From the NCBI GenBank assembly GCA_028285105.1, contig JANQQE010000005.1:1-64000 (forward strand): 64,000 nucleotides of DNA, given 5' to 3'. A program made the translations under genes and the position numbers. Shown in pieces: positions 1 through 8,648 of this stretch. This DNA comes from Alphaproteobacteria bacterium (GTDB taxonomy: Bacteria; Planctomycetota; Phycisphaerae; UBA1845). The notes below the pieces were generated by a model, which worked only from the letters and a program-made list of their open reading frames with translations, was not told the DNA's origin and made no database searches. Positions within the stretch are counted from its first letter, which is position 1. Each line of letters starts with the position of its first letter.

Positions 1-142
1 GCTGAGACGTGCTCCGCTACGCTCCGCACGCCTCAGCTGGCCATACGGAGTGCCCTTGGACTAACATGAGCACTGGTATTAACACCGGGGGAAGGTCACC
101 TACCCTGCGTCCGGTAGCACGAAGTTCTGCGATGGCGGTGAA

Positions 143-3100
143 GTGGACGGACGAAAGTGCAGCAGCAATGCCGATTGCACCTGGTCGGACGGCAGCGGCA
201 CGCACGTCGAAGATTGCGAAACGGTCGTTCCTGCCGCCGCGACGCATCGACATCGTTACCCGACATTGCGCGAACTTCAGCGCGCGGGTAAACGTGTGAT
301 GGTGTCAGCCACCGGGATGAAAGGATGCTGTGGTGGCGACTGCGGTGTCTATTCCAACGGCAGCGGTGCGTGTTCCGACCATTCGCTGAACGCGGGTGCG
401 AGTTGCTCGGACGAAGACGATTGCGAGGGGATGGCGAAAGCCGTTTCGTGGATTTGGAATGACGGCGGATCGGGTGGAAACATCAGCGGCATTTTACATG
501 ACGATGACGGAGGTGACGAATGGGTGTCCACGTGGTCGGACTTCGACACCGGAAGTTGCGAGATCGACGGTGAGGACCAGAACCTTTGGAATCCATCGAG
601 CACGACCGATGGAGGATACCCGGTCATCTCGACCGTTTCTGAAGATCGCTCGGTGTTTCCGCTTTCGCAAAACACCGGCATCATCGAAAACGAAGACATG
701 GTCGACCTAGCCGAGTGCAACGTCGGGCGTATCAATCTCGACTTTTTTGACCGGGCGATGGACATGGATTCGTTGGTGTGCTGTTGGTACGACGACGATT
801 GCATTCCCGGCCTTTCAGTCGAAGTCGAGTGTCCTGCCGATGATCAGCGCGTGGCTCGAACGATCTGGAGTTGGGCGCAGTCGTACACGCCCGATTCCGA
901 TGACAACTACGTATTCATGCGCGGCGTCGATGGGCGATGGGTCGCAGTGGGCGTTCCGCAAAACCAATTCCACTGTGCGTGTGGCGTGCCGCGCACCGGC
1001 GATCCGGTCGATTGGCTGGATAAAAAAGGCGACGTTTGGGAAGTGACCGATGCGACAGGTTCGTGGGATGAGTGCCCCGACCTTTGCGAAGCAGAATTCG
1101 GTTCGATGGCCATCCCGCTCGACTTTAGCGTGCCGGTCAATGGTTATCAGAATCCGAGGCTTTTCGACAAACTGAAGACAAAACCGGAATATGCGGACTG
1201 TTCCGAATCAACGCCTGAGAACTGCCCCAACGTATGGCTTCGATTCAGGCGCGAAACTGGAAACGGTGCAGGTTCGTTGGGTGGCTGGTCGAAAGTGGTT
1301 TTGCCCAAGTTTGAATCGGTTGAGATGCTGCCGACACCGGGCGATCCGTTGAGCGTGGATTTTACCATTCGCATTCACAACCCAGATGAACTCGATACGC
1401 AATTGTTAATGATGTTCGACGACGGCGTCAGCCCGATCTTCGATTCGCCAATCAGTTCCGACGGGACGACGATCTACGAATACTCGCGGGCGTTTCTTGC
1501 ATCCGGGACGCAGGTTCTCGACATGCAATTGTTTTCCGAGAACGATACCGGCTTGCCCAACGCGGCGATTTATTTGCAGGATGCGTATCATCTGGAATTC
1601 GAGTATGCCCCGAACTTCCTGCCGGAATTCGACCAGGTGTTCAGCACCTTGACGCGCAAAAACTTGATCGCTCAACCGCAAGGGTGCTGCGACAGCAGTT
1701 GTATCGGACACCAGTTGCATTTCACCATGCAGTTCAATGACGGCGACAACGACTTCACCGCACCGCCGGATTGCAGCACGATTCGATTGTGCAAGCGGGG
1801 CGTGCGCGTGCTTTACGGCGACGGCGACGACAACCTTTGTGTCGATGGGACGTGCAGCAGCGGGGGGACGTCGTGTTCGGTCGATACCGATTGTGGTGTG
1901 CGGCCCTTGGTGCGCTCGGTCGATTTGGGCGGTGGACCGATTCCCAATCACTACGAATTCGACATGACGAATCTGTATCAGGAACCGGGTGTCTATGAGG
2001 GCAAGATCATCATCGACGACGGTAAGGTTGAAGTGATTCATCCGTTTACCGTGTTCAACACCGAGGATTCGACCGAACCGGATATTCTGACGTTTGCCAG
2101 CGGCTGCACGAAGGTGGAGATGTTCACCGGCGAGATGATTGAGTGTCAAGTATCCTTCATCGACGAGAATCACGAAACCGATACCTATGCGATGGACATC
2201 GACTGGGGCGACGGGACCGCCGTCGAGCGATCCACCGATGTGATTCTGGGCGTGAACGGGTTCGAAAATCGCCACCTCGCACGAGCAACTCACGTTTTCA
2301 ACACGCACAGTGCTCCCGATGAATTTCCAATACGCGTGATGATGACCGACGATGTCGGTTTGCCGCCAGGACCAGACGGCGTGTGTGCAGCCGACAACGT
2401 TTCGCCATGCAGCAACGACCTTGATTGCGGTGGCGCGTGTCGCATTCCGGATTCGCCGAACGGTTCGGGCGCATTCTGCAATGATGATTCCGAATGTACG
2501 AAGGTTTGTTCCACCGATCCGCAGCAGTCGTGCATCGCAGATGGCGAATGCCCCTCGGGCGGAACGTGCGAAACGCAGGAATGTCGGCCTGCGGACACCT
2601 GCCGAATCTCGAACGTTCAGAAAGTGCGGTTCTGTGTGGAAGACGAAAACACTCGTTGCGACGAGGACAGCGATTGCCCATCGAGTCCGTGCGGCGGACA
2701 GTTTGCAGTTGAAGTTTTTCAGGGCAACACGCCAGCCGTCGTTTGTCCGACTACCGAACCGTCATGCGGTGCGGAGAGCGACACCGGCGACGACGTGACG
2801 ATCAGCGCAGGTGGCGTGTTCGCGCGTGCATTCCGACTTTCCGATCCAGATGTGGCCGACGTGCATACGCTATTTGTGCGATACGGGCAGGGCCTGCCCG
2901 TCGAGTCGCCGCCCATCGTCAACGATCAATTCGTGTTGCAGCATACCTACAACGAACCTGGCTTGTATGAGGTGGTGTTCAGCGTGATCAGTGATTTTGA
3001 AGGACCGCTGACGCAGAACTCAACAGGACCGCAGAGCATTCTCGTTTGGGTACTCGGTGCGAATCAACCGCCCGAAATCGATCCGATTCCGGTGACGTCT

Positions 3101-3988
3101 ATCTTTATCACGGAAACATTCAATCGATCGGTCACGTTCGCCGACGCGTCGCAACCGAATCCGTGGGTAGGGTACGTCGATTATGGAGACGGATCGATGG
3201 TTGAAACCTTGGTCGTCTGTTCGGATGGTCCGCCGCTTTGCGACTTCCCGCCGTTCGGTTTTGACATGCAGCACACGTACGCCGAACCGGGCATCTACAA
3301 CGGTTCGATTTTCTTCACCGACCAGATCGAAGTGACGGTGACGCCGTTTGTGGTTGAGGTACTGTCGCTCGACGACCCATACGAGCCCAACGAAAACTGC
3401 AACCAAGCCGTTCCGATTCTACCCGAAACGATCAAAGGCGTGTTGGCCATCGAACCGGACGTCGATTGGTTCAGCATTTTCGTCGAGTCGGGTCAGACCA
3501 TTGCGATGACGGCAGAGACGGTGTTCCCGAACGACTTTACCTCGTTCGATATTCTCGACGGCTGTACGGAGAACGATTACCTGACTGGCAACAACACGCT
3601 GAATAATCCGATTCAGGCGATCTATCACTACACCGGCCCAAGTCGAACGATCTACATCCGAGCCCGTGCCGACGGCCCCGACGTGCGCCCCGGTGAGTTC
3701 AACATCACAGTGTCGTTGTCAACACCCGGCGGATGCAGCGGTGGAGGGGCTGACACCGACGGCGACGGCTTGCCAAACTCACGCGACCCCTGCGCAGGTG
3801 GTGTGCGAAGCGCAGATGCCAACGGCGACAGTGACATAGACGCAGCCGACTACAGCAGCCTTGCGGGATGTTTCGCGGGACCAGCAGGAAGTTTTGCCAA
3901 TGGCTGCGAATGCCTCGATTTTGATGAAGATGGCGACAACGATTTGCTGGACTACGCCGTGTTCCAAATGATGTTCACTGGACCATAG
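143..3988 (+). CDS. Large PKD-repeat protein with dockerin-like tail, 5' end unclear
   Basis: The protein of about 1281 residues is probably exported. The N-terminal half carries many short Cys-rich units of the form C-x3-4-D/E-C (CSSNADC, CSDEDDC, CSVDTDC, CNDDSEC). Three PKD-like domains follow at about residues 650-1070, with WGDGT and YGDGS strands and HTYNEPG/HTYAEPG ends. A pre-peptidase C-terminal-like domain (DPYEPNENC) lies at about 1080-1190. The last 65 residues are a double EF-hand tail (DANGDSDIDAADY, then CECLDFDEDGDNDLLDY, ending MFTGP). The start is doubtful. The frame is open back to position 83, a TAA lies at 80-82, position 143 is a GTG without a clear ribosome site, and no signal peptide is visible. 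The gene may be 5'-truncated, frameshifted, or begin outside the window. It belongs to element 0 of the tRNA-Ser array, just left of its right end. Domain calls are by eye. Confidence 0.8.
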   Translation: MDGRKCSSNADCTWSDGSGTHVEDCETVVPAAATHRHRYPTLRELQRAGKRVMVSATGMKGCCGGDCGVYSNGSGACSDHSLNAGASCSDEDDCEGMAKAVSWIWNDGGSGGNISGILHDDDGGDEWVSTWSDFDTGSCEIDGEDQNLWNPSSTTDGGYPVISTVSEDRSVFPLSQNTGIIENEDMVDLAECNVGRINLDFFDRAMDMDSLVCCWYDDDCIPGLSVEVECPADDQRVARTIWSWAQSYTPDSDDNYVFMRGVDGRWVAVGVPQNQFHCACGVPRTGDPVDWLDKKGDVWEVTDATGSWDECPDLCEAEFGSMAIPLDFSVPVNGYQNPRLFDKLKTKPEYADCSESTPENCPNVWLRFRRETGNGAGSLGGWSKVVLPKFESVEMLPTPGDPLSVDFTIRIHNPDELDTQLLMMFDDGVSPIFDSPISSDGTTIYEYSRAFLASGTQVLDMQLFSENDTGLPNAAIYLQDAYHLEFEYAPNFLPEFDQVFSTLTRKNLIAQPQGCCDSSCIGHQLHFTMQFNDGDNDFTAPPDCSTIRLCKRGVRVLYGDGDDNLCVDGTCSSGGTSCSVDTDCGVRPLVRSVDLGGGPIPNHYEFDMTNLYQEPGVYEGKIIIDDGKVEVIHPFTVFNTEDSTEPDILTFASGCTKVEMFTGEMIECQVSFIDENHETDTYAMDIDWGDGTAVERSTDVILGVNGFENRHLARATHVFNTHSAPDEFPIRVMMTDDVGLPPGPDGVCAADNVSPCSNDLDCGGACRIPDSPNGSGAFCNDDSECTKVCSTDPQQSCIADGECPSGGTCETQECRPADTCRISNVQKVRFCVEDENTRCDEDSDCPSSPCGGQFAVEVFQGNTPAVVCPTTEPSCGAESDTGDDVTISAGGVFARAFRLSDPDVADVHTLFVRYGQGLPVESPPIVNDQFVLQHTYNEPGLYEVVFSVISDFEGPLTQNSTGPQSILVWVLGANQPPEIDPIPVTSIFITETFNRSVTFADASQPNPWVGYVDYGDGSMVETLVVCSDGPPLCDFPPFGFDMQHTYAEPGIYNGSIFFTDQIEVTVTPFVVEVLSLDDPYEPNENCNQAVPILPETIKGVLAIEPDVDWFSIFVESGQTIAMTAETVFPNDFTSFDILDGCTENDYLTGNNTLNNPIQAIYHYTGPSRTIYIRARADGPDVRPGEFNITVSLSTPGGCSGGGADTDGDGLPNSRDPCAGGVRSADANGDSDIDAADYSSLAGCFAGPAGSFANGCECLDFDEDGDNDLLDYAVFQMMFTGP

Positions 3989-4244
3989 CGCACTTACCGG
4001 GTTCTTGGATATTCAATTCAGCGCTGGCAATCGAGCTGTCCTACACGTCGGGGCAGCTCGATACTTGCGCGCGAATCCTCATTCATGGCGATTGGAACTT
4101 GAAGGACGCTTTCTTGTGGCAATAGGCTGGCTAGATCGACAACAAACTGGTACGGCTGAAAGTCGTAGGTGTGTCCAGCAACCCATGCAAGCCGTATTTC
4201 CTGTTTCCGTTTGGAGAAGAAGTGCAAGCCGTCCCGATCTCGTG

Positions 4245-4504
4245 TGCATGTTCGCACTAGTGCCACATAATGGCACTGGCCAAGTACTCATTTCCGATCA
4301 CGCCGACACCTACCTGCTATTTGTGAATCTCGATTGCAAGAGGAGGAGGTTGTTGACCCCTACTGAACATCGCTAAGCACTACAATGTCCAAGTTGAATA
4401 ATGGAAATGGGTTACAGGCAAACTGCGATCCTGTTGGCACCTAACAAAGCCGGAGAGTTCAAGGTGTGATAATGATGTAAAGCATTTAATAATAAAGACT
4501 TAAG
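4245..4504. repeat. Right-end sequence of element 0 (copy A)
   Basis: About 260 nt matching the sequence immediately downstream of the intact tRNA-Ser gene (copy C) and copy B. The last 185 nt or so differ from copy C at only about four positions by eye. The segment abuts a 19-nt piece of the tRNA-Ser 3' end. The surrounding gap 3989-4781 holds this repeat, the core site and a conserved left end; I see no convincing gene in it. Short reading frames in the three copies end at the same TAA, but the substitutions fall on all codon positions, so I do not call a gene. Confidence 0.75.
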
Positions 4505-4523
4505 GGAGGAGGAGGGATTCGAA
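4505..4523 (-). repeat. att-like core A (tRNA-Ser 3' end)
   Basis: Nineteen nt identical to the 3' end of the tRNA-Ser gene at 56772-56790 (acceptor strand, T stem and most of the T loop). Beyond the core the sequence diverges from the tRNA. An 11-nt arm at 4509-4519 is mirrored, with one mismatch, at 4532-4542 across a 12-nt spacer, as in tyrosine-recombinase core sites. It marks the boundary between element 0 and element 1. Confidence 0.75.
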
Positions 4524-4672
4524 ACGGAGTGAATCTCTCCTCAAAACGGTGATTCTGACTTCAAATCGCGGATTCGTCGAGCTTGCTGCGAAATCGGTCA
4601 GACCACTTCTGACCCGCCGAGACCATCTAAGACCAGTTCCGTCGAGTACTCATCGAGTACTCGTTCTGCACT
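4524..4672. repeat. Left-end sequence of element 1
   Basis: About 150 nt conserved with 26510-26655 (left end of element 2). Shared landmarks are a CTCCTCAAAAC block, the block TTCAAATCGCGGATTCGTCG, an inverted repeat GGTCAGA...TCTGACC, three spaced AGACCA words, and two tandem copies of the palindrome CGAGTACTCG (one substitution in the first copy here). The layout suggests recombinase or accessory-factor binding sites, which is an inference. Between it and the kinase stop codon at 4782 I see nothing else except a 14-nt inverted partial copy of the core at 4683-4696. Confidence 0.7.
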
Positions 4673-4781
4673 TAGGTTGTCCATCCCTCCTCCTCCTGTC
4701 CAAATGCGTATAGTCAATTTCAAAGTGTGCAACAGAACTTGAATACTTGCTTCTTTGCGACTACTTAATATTCGAGAACTC

Positions 4782-7745
4782 CTAATCGCTTGATCGTTCA
4801 TCCGTTGCAGAAGTGTCTGATACCCTTAATCGGCCAACATCGGCTCCAAGCTCAAGGACTTCATTCACATTCCCAAGCGCATCTTGGGTTCGCGGGTGAT
4901 CCTCACCAAGTGATTCACGACAGGTTTCATAAACTTTTCGGTATAGATCTTTCGCGTTGCTGAGTCGGTTCTGCGCCACCAACACCTCGGCCATCAAATC
5001 CATGGCATCAAGCGTTTCCGAGTGTTCCTCGCCGTGGTTCTTCCGATTTGTCGCAAGAACGGACCCGACGAACGGTTCAGCCTCCTCGGGCTTTTCCCAC
5101 CTTAAGTACATCTTCGCGAGCAAGTAATTGGATGCCAAGGTATCGACATGCTCTTCACCGAGGACACGGCGACGGCGTTCAAGAAGATCAAGCAAAAGCG
5201 CTTCGGCCTCCGTGAACATATCTTGGCGCACGAGGTTGGCGCCGATATTGGCCAACGTTCGTAACGCTTCGTAGTTATCTTCCCCAAGCGTTCGAACATC
5301 GGATTCGTAGACCCGACGGTAGTATTGATTGGCGGCGTTGTAGTCGCCCATGCGGCCGTGGTAATAACCGAGGTTGTGCAAGGCAGTAATCGTTTTGGGA
5401 TGGTCGGGTCCGTTGATTCGCAAATGCGTGTCCAGCGCTTCGCGGTATAATGGTTCGGCTTCGGCAAATCGCCCGGCCGCCATCATGAATGCGGCTACAT
5501 TCCCTACTGAGATCAGTGTGTAGGAGTGATCATTGCCGTGCGTATGGCGCCTCCCCTCCAACGCCTGAAGTCCCACTTCGACCGCTTCGTCCGCGCGCCC
5601 TATGCGGAAGAGCGCGACGGCCAAATAGCTTTGAGTGGTCAGTGTGTCCTGGTGCAGGGCACCAAGCAGACGAACCTGCGCTGCGTGAATCTGGCGAAAC
5701 TCGGCTTCGGCATCGTCGAAGCGCTGCAGACGTAGAAAATTTGCCGCCTTTTGGCTCCGGGCGGACAGCGTTGTCTGGTGGTCAGCCCCAACCGTACGTT
5801 CGCGTGCGGCAACGACTGTGTGCAGCAATGCCGCTACCTCTTGAGACTTCCCCTGCAATTCCAACAAGTTTGAATATTTCACCATGGCGCTAAGGGCAAG
5901 TTCGTCGTCCTTTCCCAGTACCTTCTCCGTCGATTCGATAACTGATTCGTAAGTGGTTTGCGCTTCGTCATAGGCGCCCATTTCATGATGAAGCATGGCG
6001 ATGCTGAGTTGAGCATCGATGGTATCGCGGTGCTCGTCACCAAATACGTCTTGGCGTATTTTCAGAGCGCGATGTAAAGGATCCCGCGCCAATTCATGGA
6101 GACCCAAGTCACGTAGTGCATTTCCGATGCTTTGCAATAACTTTGCGCGCACTTGCGGCCGATCCGCGAACTGTTCGTCGACGGTTTGCAGAGCGCCGTC
6201 AAAGATATTCTTGCTCAGGATCAGTCGAGAGAAGTCAGTGAAGTTGACCTTGCCCAGAACGGCTTCAAGGTCGGCGCGATCCATGTCTGGCGCCGCGGCC
6301 AAAAGATCCTCACTAAGCCGCTGGCCCATCAGCGGGACATCGATGGTGCCGAGCTGCTCTGCTTGAAACGCACTGACGGCTGTGAGGTCCCTGTTGGCTT
6401 GCTCAAGATTCGCATTCGATATGGTGAGCGCCTCATTGGTCTGCTCGAGTTTCTCATTGGCCCTAAGTGATGACGCCAGCCCGATTGCCGTACCCACCAC
6501 GCCAAGGACAAGCACAACAAACGTCGCAGTGATGCCCCCGACCAGCGCTCGATTGCGGCTGGCGAACTTTCGCATCTGATAAAGCGAGCTTGCGGGACGT
6601 GCGGTGATTGGCTCTCGGTCGAGGTATCGCCGAATGTCCTCACCGAGCGCCGCGGCGGATGCATAGCGCCTTGCGGGATCCTTTTCAATCGCCTTGGCGA
6701 CGATCGTTTCGACATCACCCTTAAGAGTACTATCCATCAAACCCAGTCGCCTGGGTTCTGTATCGCGCACGAGTCTTGCCGCTTCTGCGACTGGTTTGCC
6801 CGCAATGTCCACCGGCAGTTTTCCGGAAAGCGTCCGATACAGCATAACACCGAGTGCGTAGACATCGCAGCGCGTGTCAAGTGCCGCCGGGTCGCCCTCA
6901 AGCTGTTCGGGGCTCATGTATGCCAACGTGCCAACGAGTTGCCCGGCTTGCGTCTGAATGGTTGTGTGCGCGTCTTGATCAGCCAATCTCGCTACGCCAA
7001 AATCGAGAATCTTGGGTTGACCGACAGCGTCGATCACCGTTCCCGGTCCGACTGCCCCTCTTGCAGTCGCTGAAATCGTACTGGCTTCGAGCTTCACCAA
7101 CACATTGCTGGGTTTGAGATCGCGATGAATGATGCCTTTTTGATGCGCGTGCTGTACGGCGTCGCAGATACGCACGAAGAGTTGAAGAATATCGTGGCGG
7201 CTCGGTTCGTTCTCGCGAATGTGTACGTCAACCGATTCGCCCTCGATGAATTCCATCGCGAAATAGGGGATCGTACGTCCGCTGACATTTTCGGTTCCGG
7301 CCTCGTAGATGTGTGCGATTCCGGGATGTAGGAGTTGACCGAGCAACTGCGATTCGCGACGAAAGCGCTGCTGGATTTCCTCGGACGCGAATCCATCGCG
7401 CATCACCTTTAGCGCTACCCTGCGTTTGGGAGAGGCTTGTTCGGCTTCGTATACGACACCCATGCCTCCTCGACCAATCTCGCGTATCACGCTGTACGGT
7501 CCAATGTGGGAAGGAATCGCACTTTCATCATCATGCCTGATTCGTTCAGCGATCAATCCCGCGCCGGCGCCGGGCGTCAGGCCTGCGTCGTCGGTCTGAT
7601 CCTGTCGCAGCATCTTCTCCACCGCTGCTCGCAGTTTCGGATCGCCCGCGCACCGCTCATCGAGCAGTACCGCACGCGAATCCGCGTCGAGGTCGCAAAC
7701 GTCATCGAACAATTCGTAGGCGCGTCGCATGGAATCTTCATTCAC
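4782..7745 (-). CDS. Membrane Ser/Thr protein kinase with C-terminal TPR repeats (module 1)
   Basis: A 987-residue Hanks-type kinase. The glycine loop GRGGMG lies at 91-96, catalytic lysine in VALK at 113, HRDLKPSN at 207-214, DFG at 248-250 and MSPEQ at 277-281. All key residues are present, so it should be active. A single hydrophobic segment at about 400-423 follows the kinase domain. Residues about 540-950 are a long run of TPR units with repeated LGEDH/HP..TL and AEPLYREAL words. The predicted topology is cytoplasmic kinase, one membrane span and an external TPR array that could sense a ligand or partner. The GTG start overlaps the sigma-factor stop codon (GTGA), so translation is probably coupled. 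In planctomycetes such kinases are known neighbours of ECF sigma factors. Kinase control of the sigma factor is inferred. Confidence 0.93.
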   Translation of the reverse strand: MNEDSMRRAYELFDDVCDLDADSRAVLLDERCAGDPKLRAAVEKMLRQDQTDDAGLTPGAGAGLIAERIRHDDESAIPSHIGPYSVIREIGRGGMGVVYEAEQASPKRRVALKVMRDGFASEEIQQRFRRESQLLGQLLHPGIAHIYEAGTENVSGRTIPYFAMEFIEGESVDVHIRENEPSRHDILQLFVRICDAVQHAHQKGIIHRDLKPSNVLVKLEASTISATARGAVGPGTVIDAVGQPKILDFGVARLADQDAHTTIQTQAGQLVGTLAYMSPEQLEGDPAALDTRCDVYALGVMLYRTLSGKLPVDIAGKPVAEAARLVRDTEPRRLGLMDSTLKGDVETIVAKAIEKDPARRYASAAALGEDIRRYLDREPITARPASSLYQMRKFASRNRALVGGITATFVVLVLGVVGTAIGLASSLRANEKLEQTNEALTISNANLEQANRDLTAVSAFQAEQLGTIDVPLMGQRLSEDLLAAAPDMDRADLEAVLGKVNFTDFSRLILSKNIFDGALQTVDEQFADRPQVRAKLLQSIGNALRDLGLHELARDPLHRALKIRQDVFGDEHRDTIDAQLSIAMLHHEMGAYDEAQTTYESVIESTEKVLGKDDELALSAMVKYSNLLELQGKSQEVAALLHTVVAARERTVGADHQTTLSARSQKAANFLRLQRFDDAEAEFRQIHAAQVRLLGALHQDTLTTQSYLAVALFRIGRADEAVEVGLQALEGRRHTHGNDHSYTLISVGNVAAFMMAAGRFAEAEPLYREALDTHLRINGPDHPKTITALHNLGYYHGRMGDYNAANQYYRRVYESDVRTLGEDNYEALRTLANIGANLVRQDMFTEAEALLLDLLERRRRVLGEEHVDTLASNYLLAKMYLRWEKPEEAEPFVGSVLATNRKNHGEEHSETLDAMDLMAEVLVAQNRLSNAKDLYRKVYETCRESLGEDHPRTQDALGNVNEVLELGADVGRLRVSDTSATDERSSD

Positions 7746-8377
7746 CTTGAGCCCTCCGACAGTTCTTCCTCATCTGCAAGCTTGGCTTTGATCCACGCCC
7801 GGCTTCTCCGCCAACTGCGTTCCACGCTCCGGAGCGGGACCTCAAGCACCTCGGCTACTTCCTTATTGGTGAGACCACCGAAGTAGCGCAATTCAACAAC
7901 GCGCGCACCGCGCTCGTCCATTTGCCCCAGCGCGGTCATTGCTTCTTCGAGTGCGAGCAGATCAATGGGCGTGGCGCTGGTAGGCGTCGCGATTTGCGTT
8001 AGCGGCGAGCGCTGGCGTTCTCCACCGCGTTTCGCTGCCCGCTTGGCCCGAGCATGGTCGCGCAGGATGTGCCGCATTGCGGTGGACGCCACGGCGCAGA
8101 AATGCGCCCGACTTTCCCAGTTTTTTTCCGGATGACCGATCAGCTTGATGTAAGCCTCATGCACAAGCGCCGTCGGCTGAAGCGTGTGATCAACTGCCTG
8201 ATTGCGAAAGTAGCTGCCTGCCGTCGCACGCAATTGTTCATAGACGAGTTCCAATAGTCGGTCACCAGCGCCGGAGACACTTTGCTGAGCCTCTTGCAAA
8301 AGGGCAGTGACATCATTTTGACTTGGACGGGGGCCTGAATCGCCTTCTGAGTTTGACAGTGGCCCTGATGACATCAT
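7742..8377 (-). CDS. ECF-family RNA polymerase sigma factor (module 1)
   Basis: I chose ATG 8377, giving 211 residues, the usual size for this group; the frame stays open upstream but adds only non-conserved sequence. Region 2 contains HTLQPTALVHEAY at 64-76, the hallmark of the Sigma70_ECF (PF07638) type common in planctomycetes. Region 4, a helix-turn-helix, lies at about 143-200 with VVELRYFGGLTNKEVAEVL and SVERSWRRSRAWI. The gene overlaps the downstream kinase by 4 nt and is divergent from the giant secreted protein at 8649. No anti-sigma gene is nearby, so activity is probably set by the coupled kinase, as shown for other kinase-linked ECF factors. That control is an inference here. Confidence 0.93.
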   Translation of the reverse strand: MMSSGPLSNSEGDSGPRPSQNDVTALLQEAQQSVSGAGDRLLELVYEQLRATAGSYFRNQAVDHTLQPTALVHEAYIKLIGHPEKNWESRAHFCAVASTAMRHILRDHARAKRAAKRGGERQRSPLTQIATPTSATPIDLLALEEAMTALGQMDERGARVVELRYFGGLTNKEVAEVLEVPLRSVERSWRRSRAWIKAKLADEEELSEGSR

Positions 8378-8489
8378 GGGTCCAATTCTAAGGGGTCGGT
8401 GGTTCTTCCGCACTACATAGCGATCTCTAAGTCCCCAAATGCCGCCGTTTTGGGCCCCTTGTGACCTCTCAAGACGGATTCTCAAAAAA

Positions 8490-8539
8490 ATCGGCTGCGA
8501 ATGGCGGGTCTCGCCCCCCAATCGCGTGAACGGGGTGAG
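8490..8539 (+). promoter_or_regulatory. Class 1 upstream element before the secreted protein at 8649
   Basis: Carries CGTGAACGGGGTGAG at its 3' end, a weaker match to the conserved block found upstream of four other secreted-protein genes (18193, 20999, 45033, 48726). It lies 109 nt before the start codon, farther than the 61-70 nt seen in the others. It sits in the divergent gap between the sigma factor and its neighbour. It may be a promoter or conserved leader; the exact role is not visible. Confidence 0.4.
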
Positions 8540-8648
8540 CGGCGGCTCTCGCATGCGACCTTGCGGTGTCGCAATCGGGCAAGACGTTCGTGGGGAAAAC
8601 GGAAAACTCATTGATTGGCAAGTACAAGAGTACGAAAGGAAAGCGGAG

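Noticed and set aside
4005-4376. Small reading frame ending KRRRLLTPTEHR, with matching ends in right-end copies B (to 26362) and C (to 56639)
   Set aside because: The stop codon is conserved, but substitutions between copies fall on all three codon positions and often change amino-acid class. There is no shared start or ribosome site. It is better explained as conserved element-end DNA.
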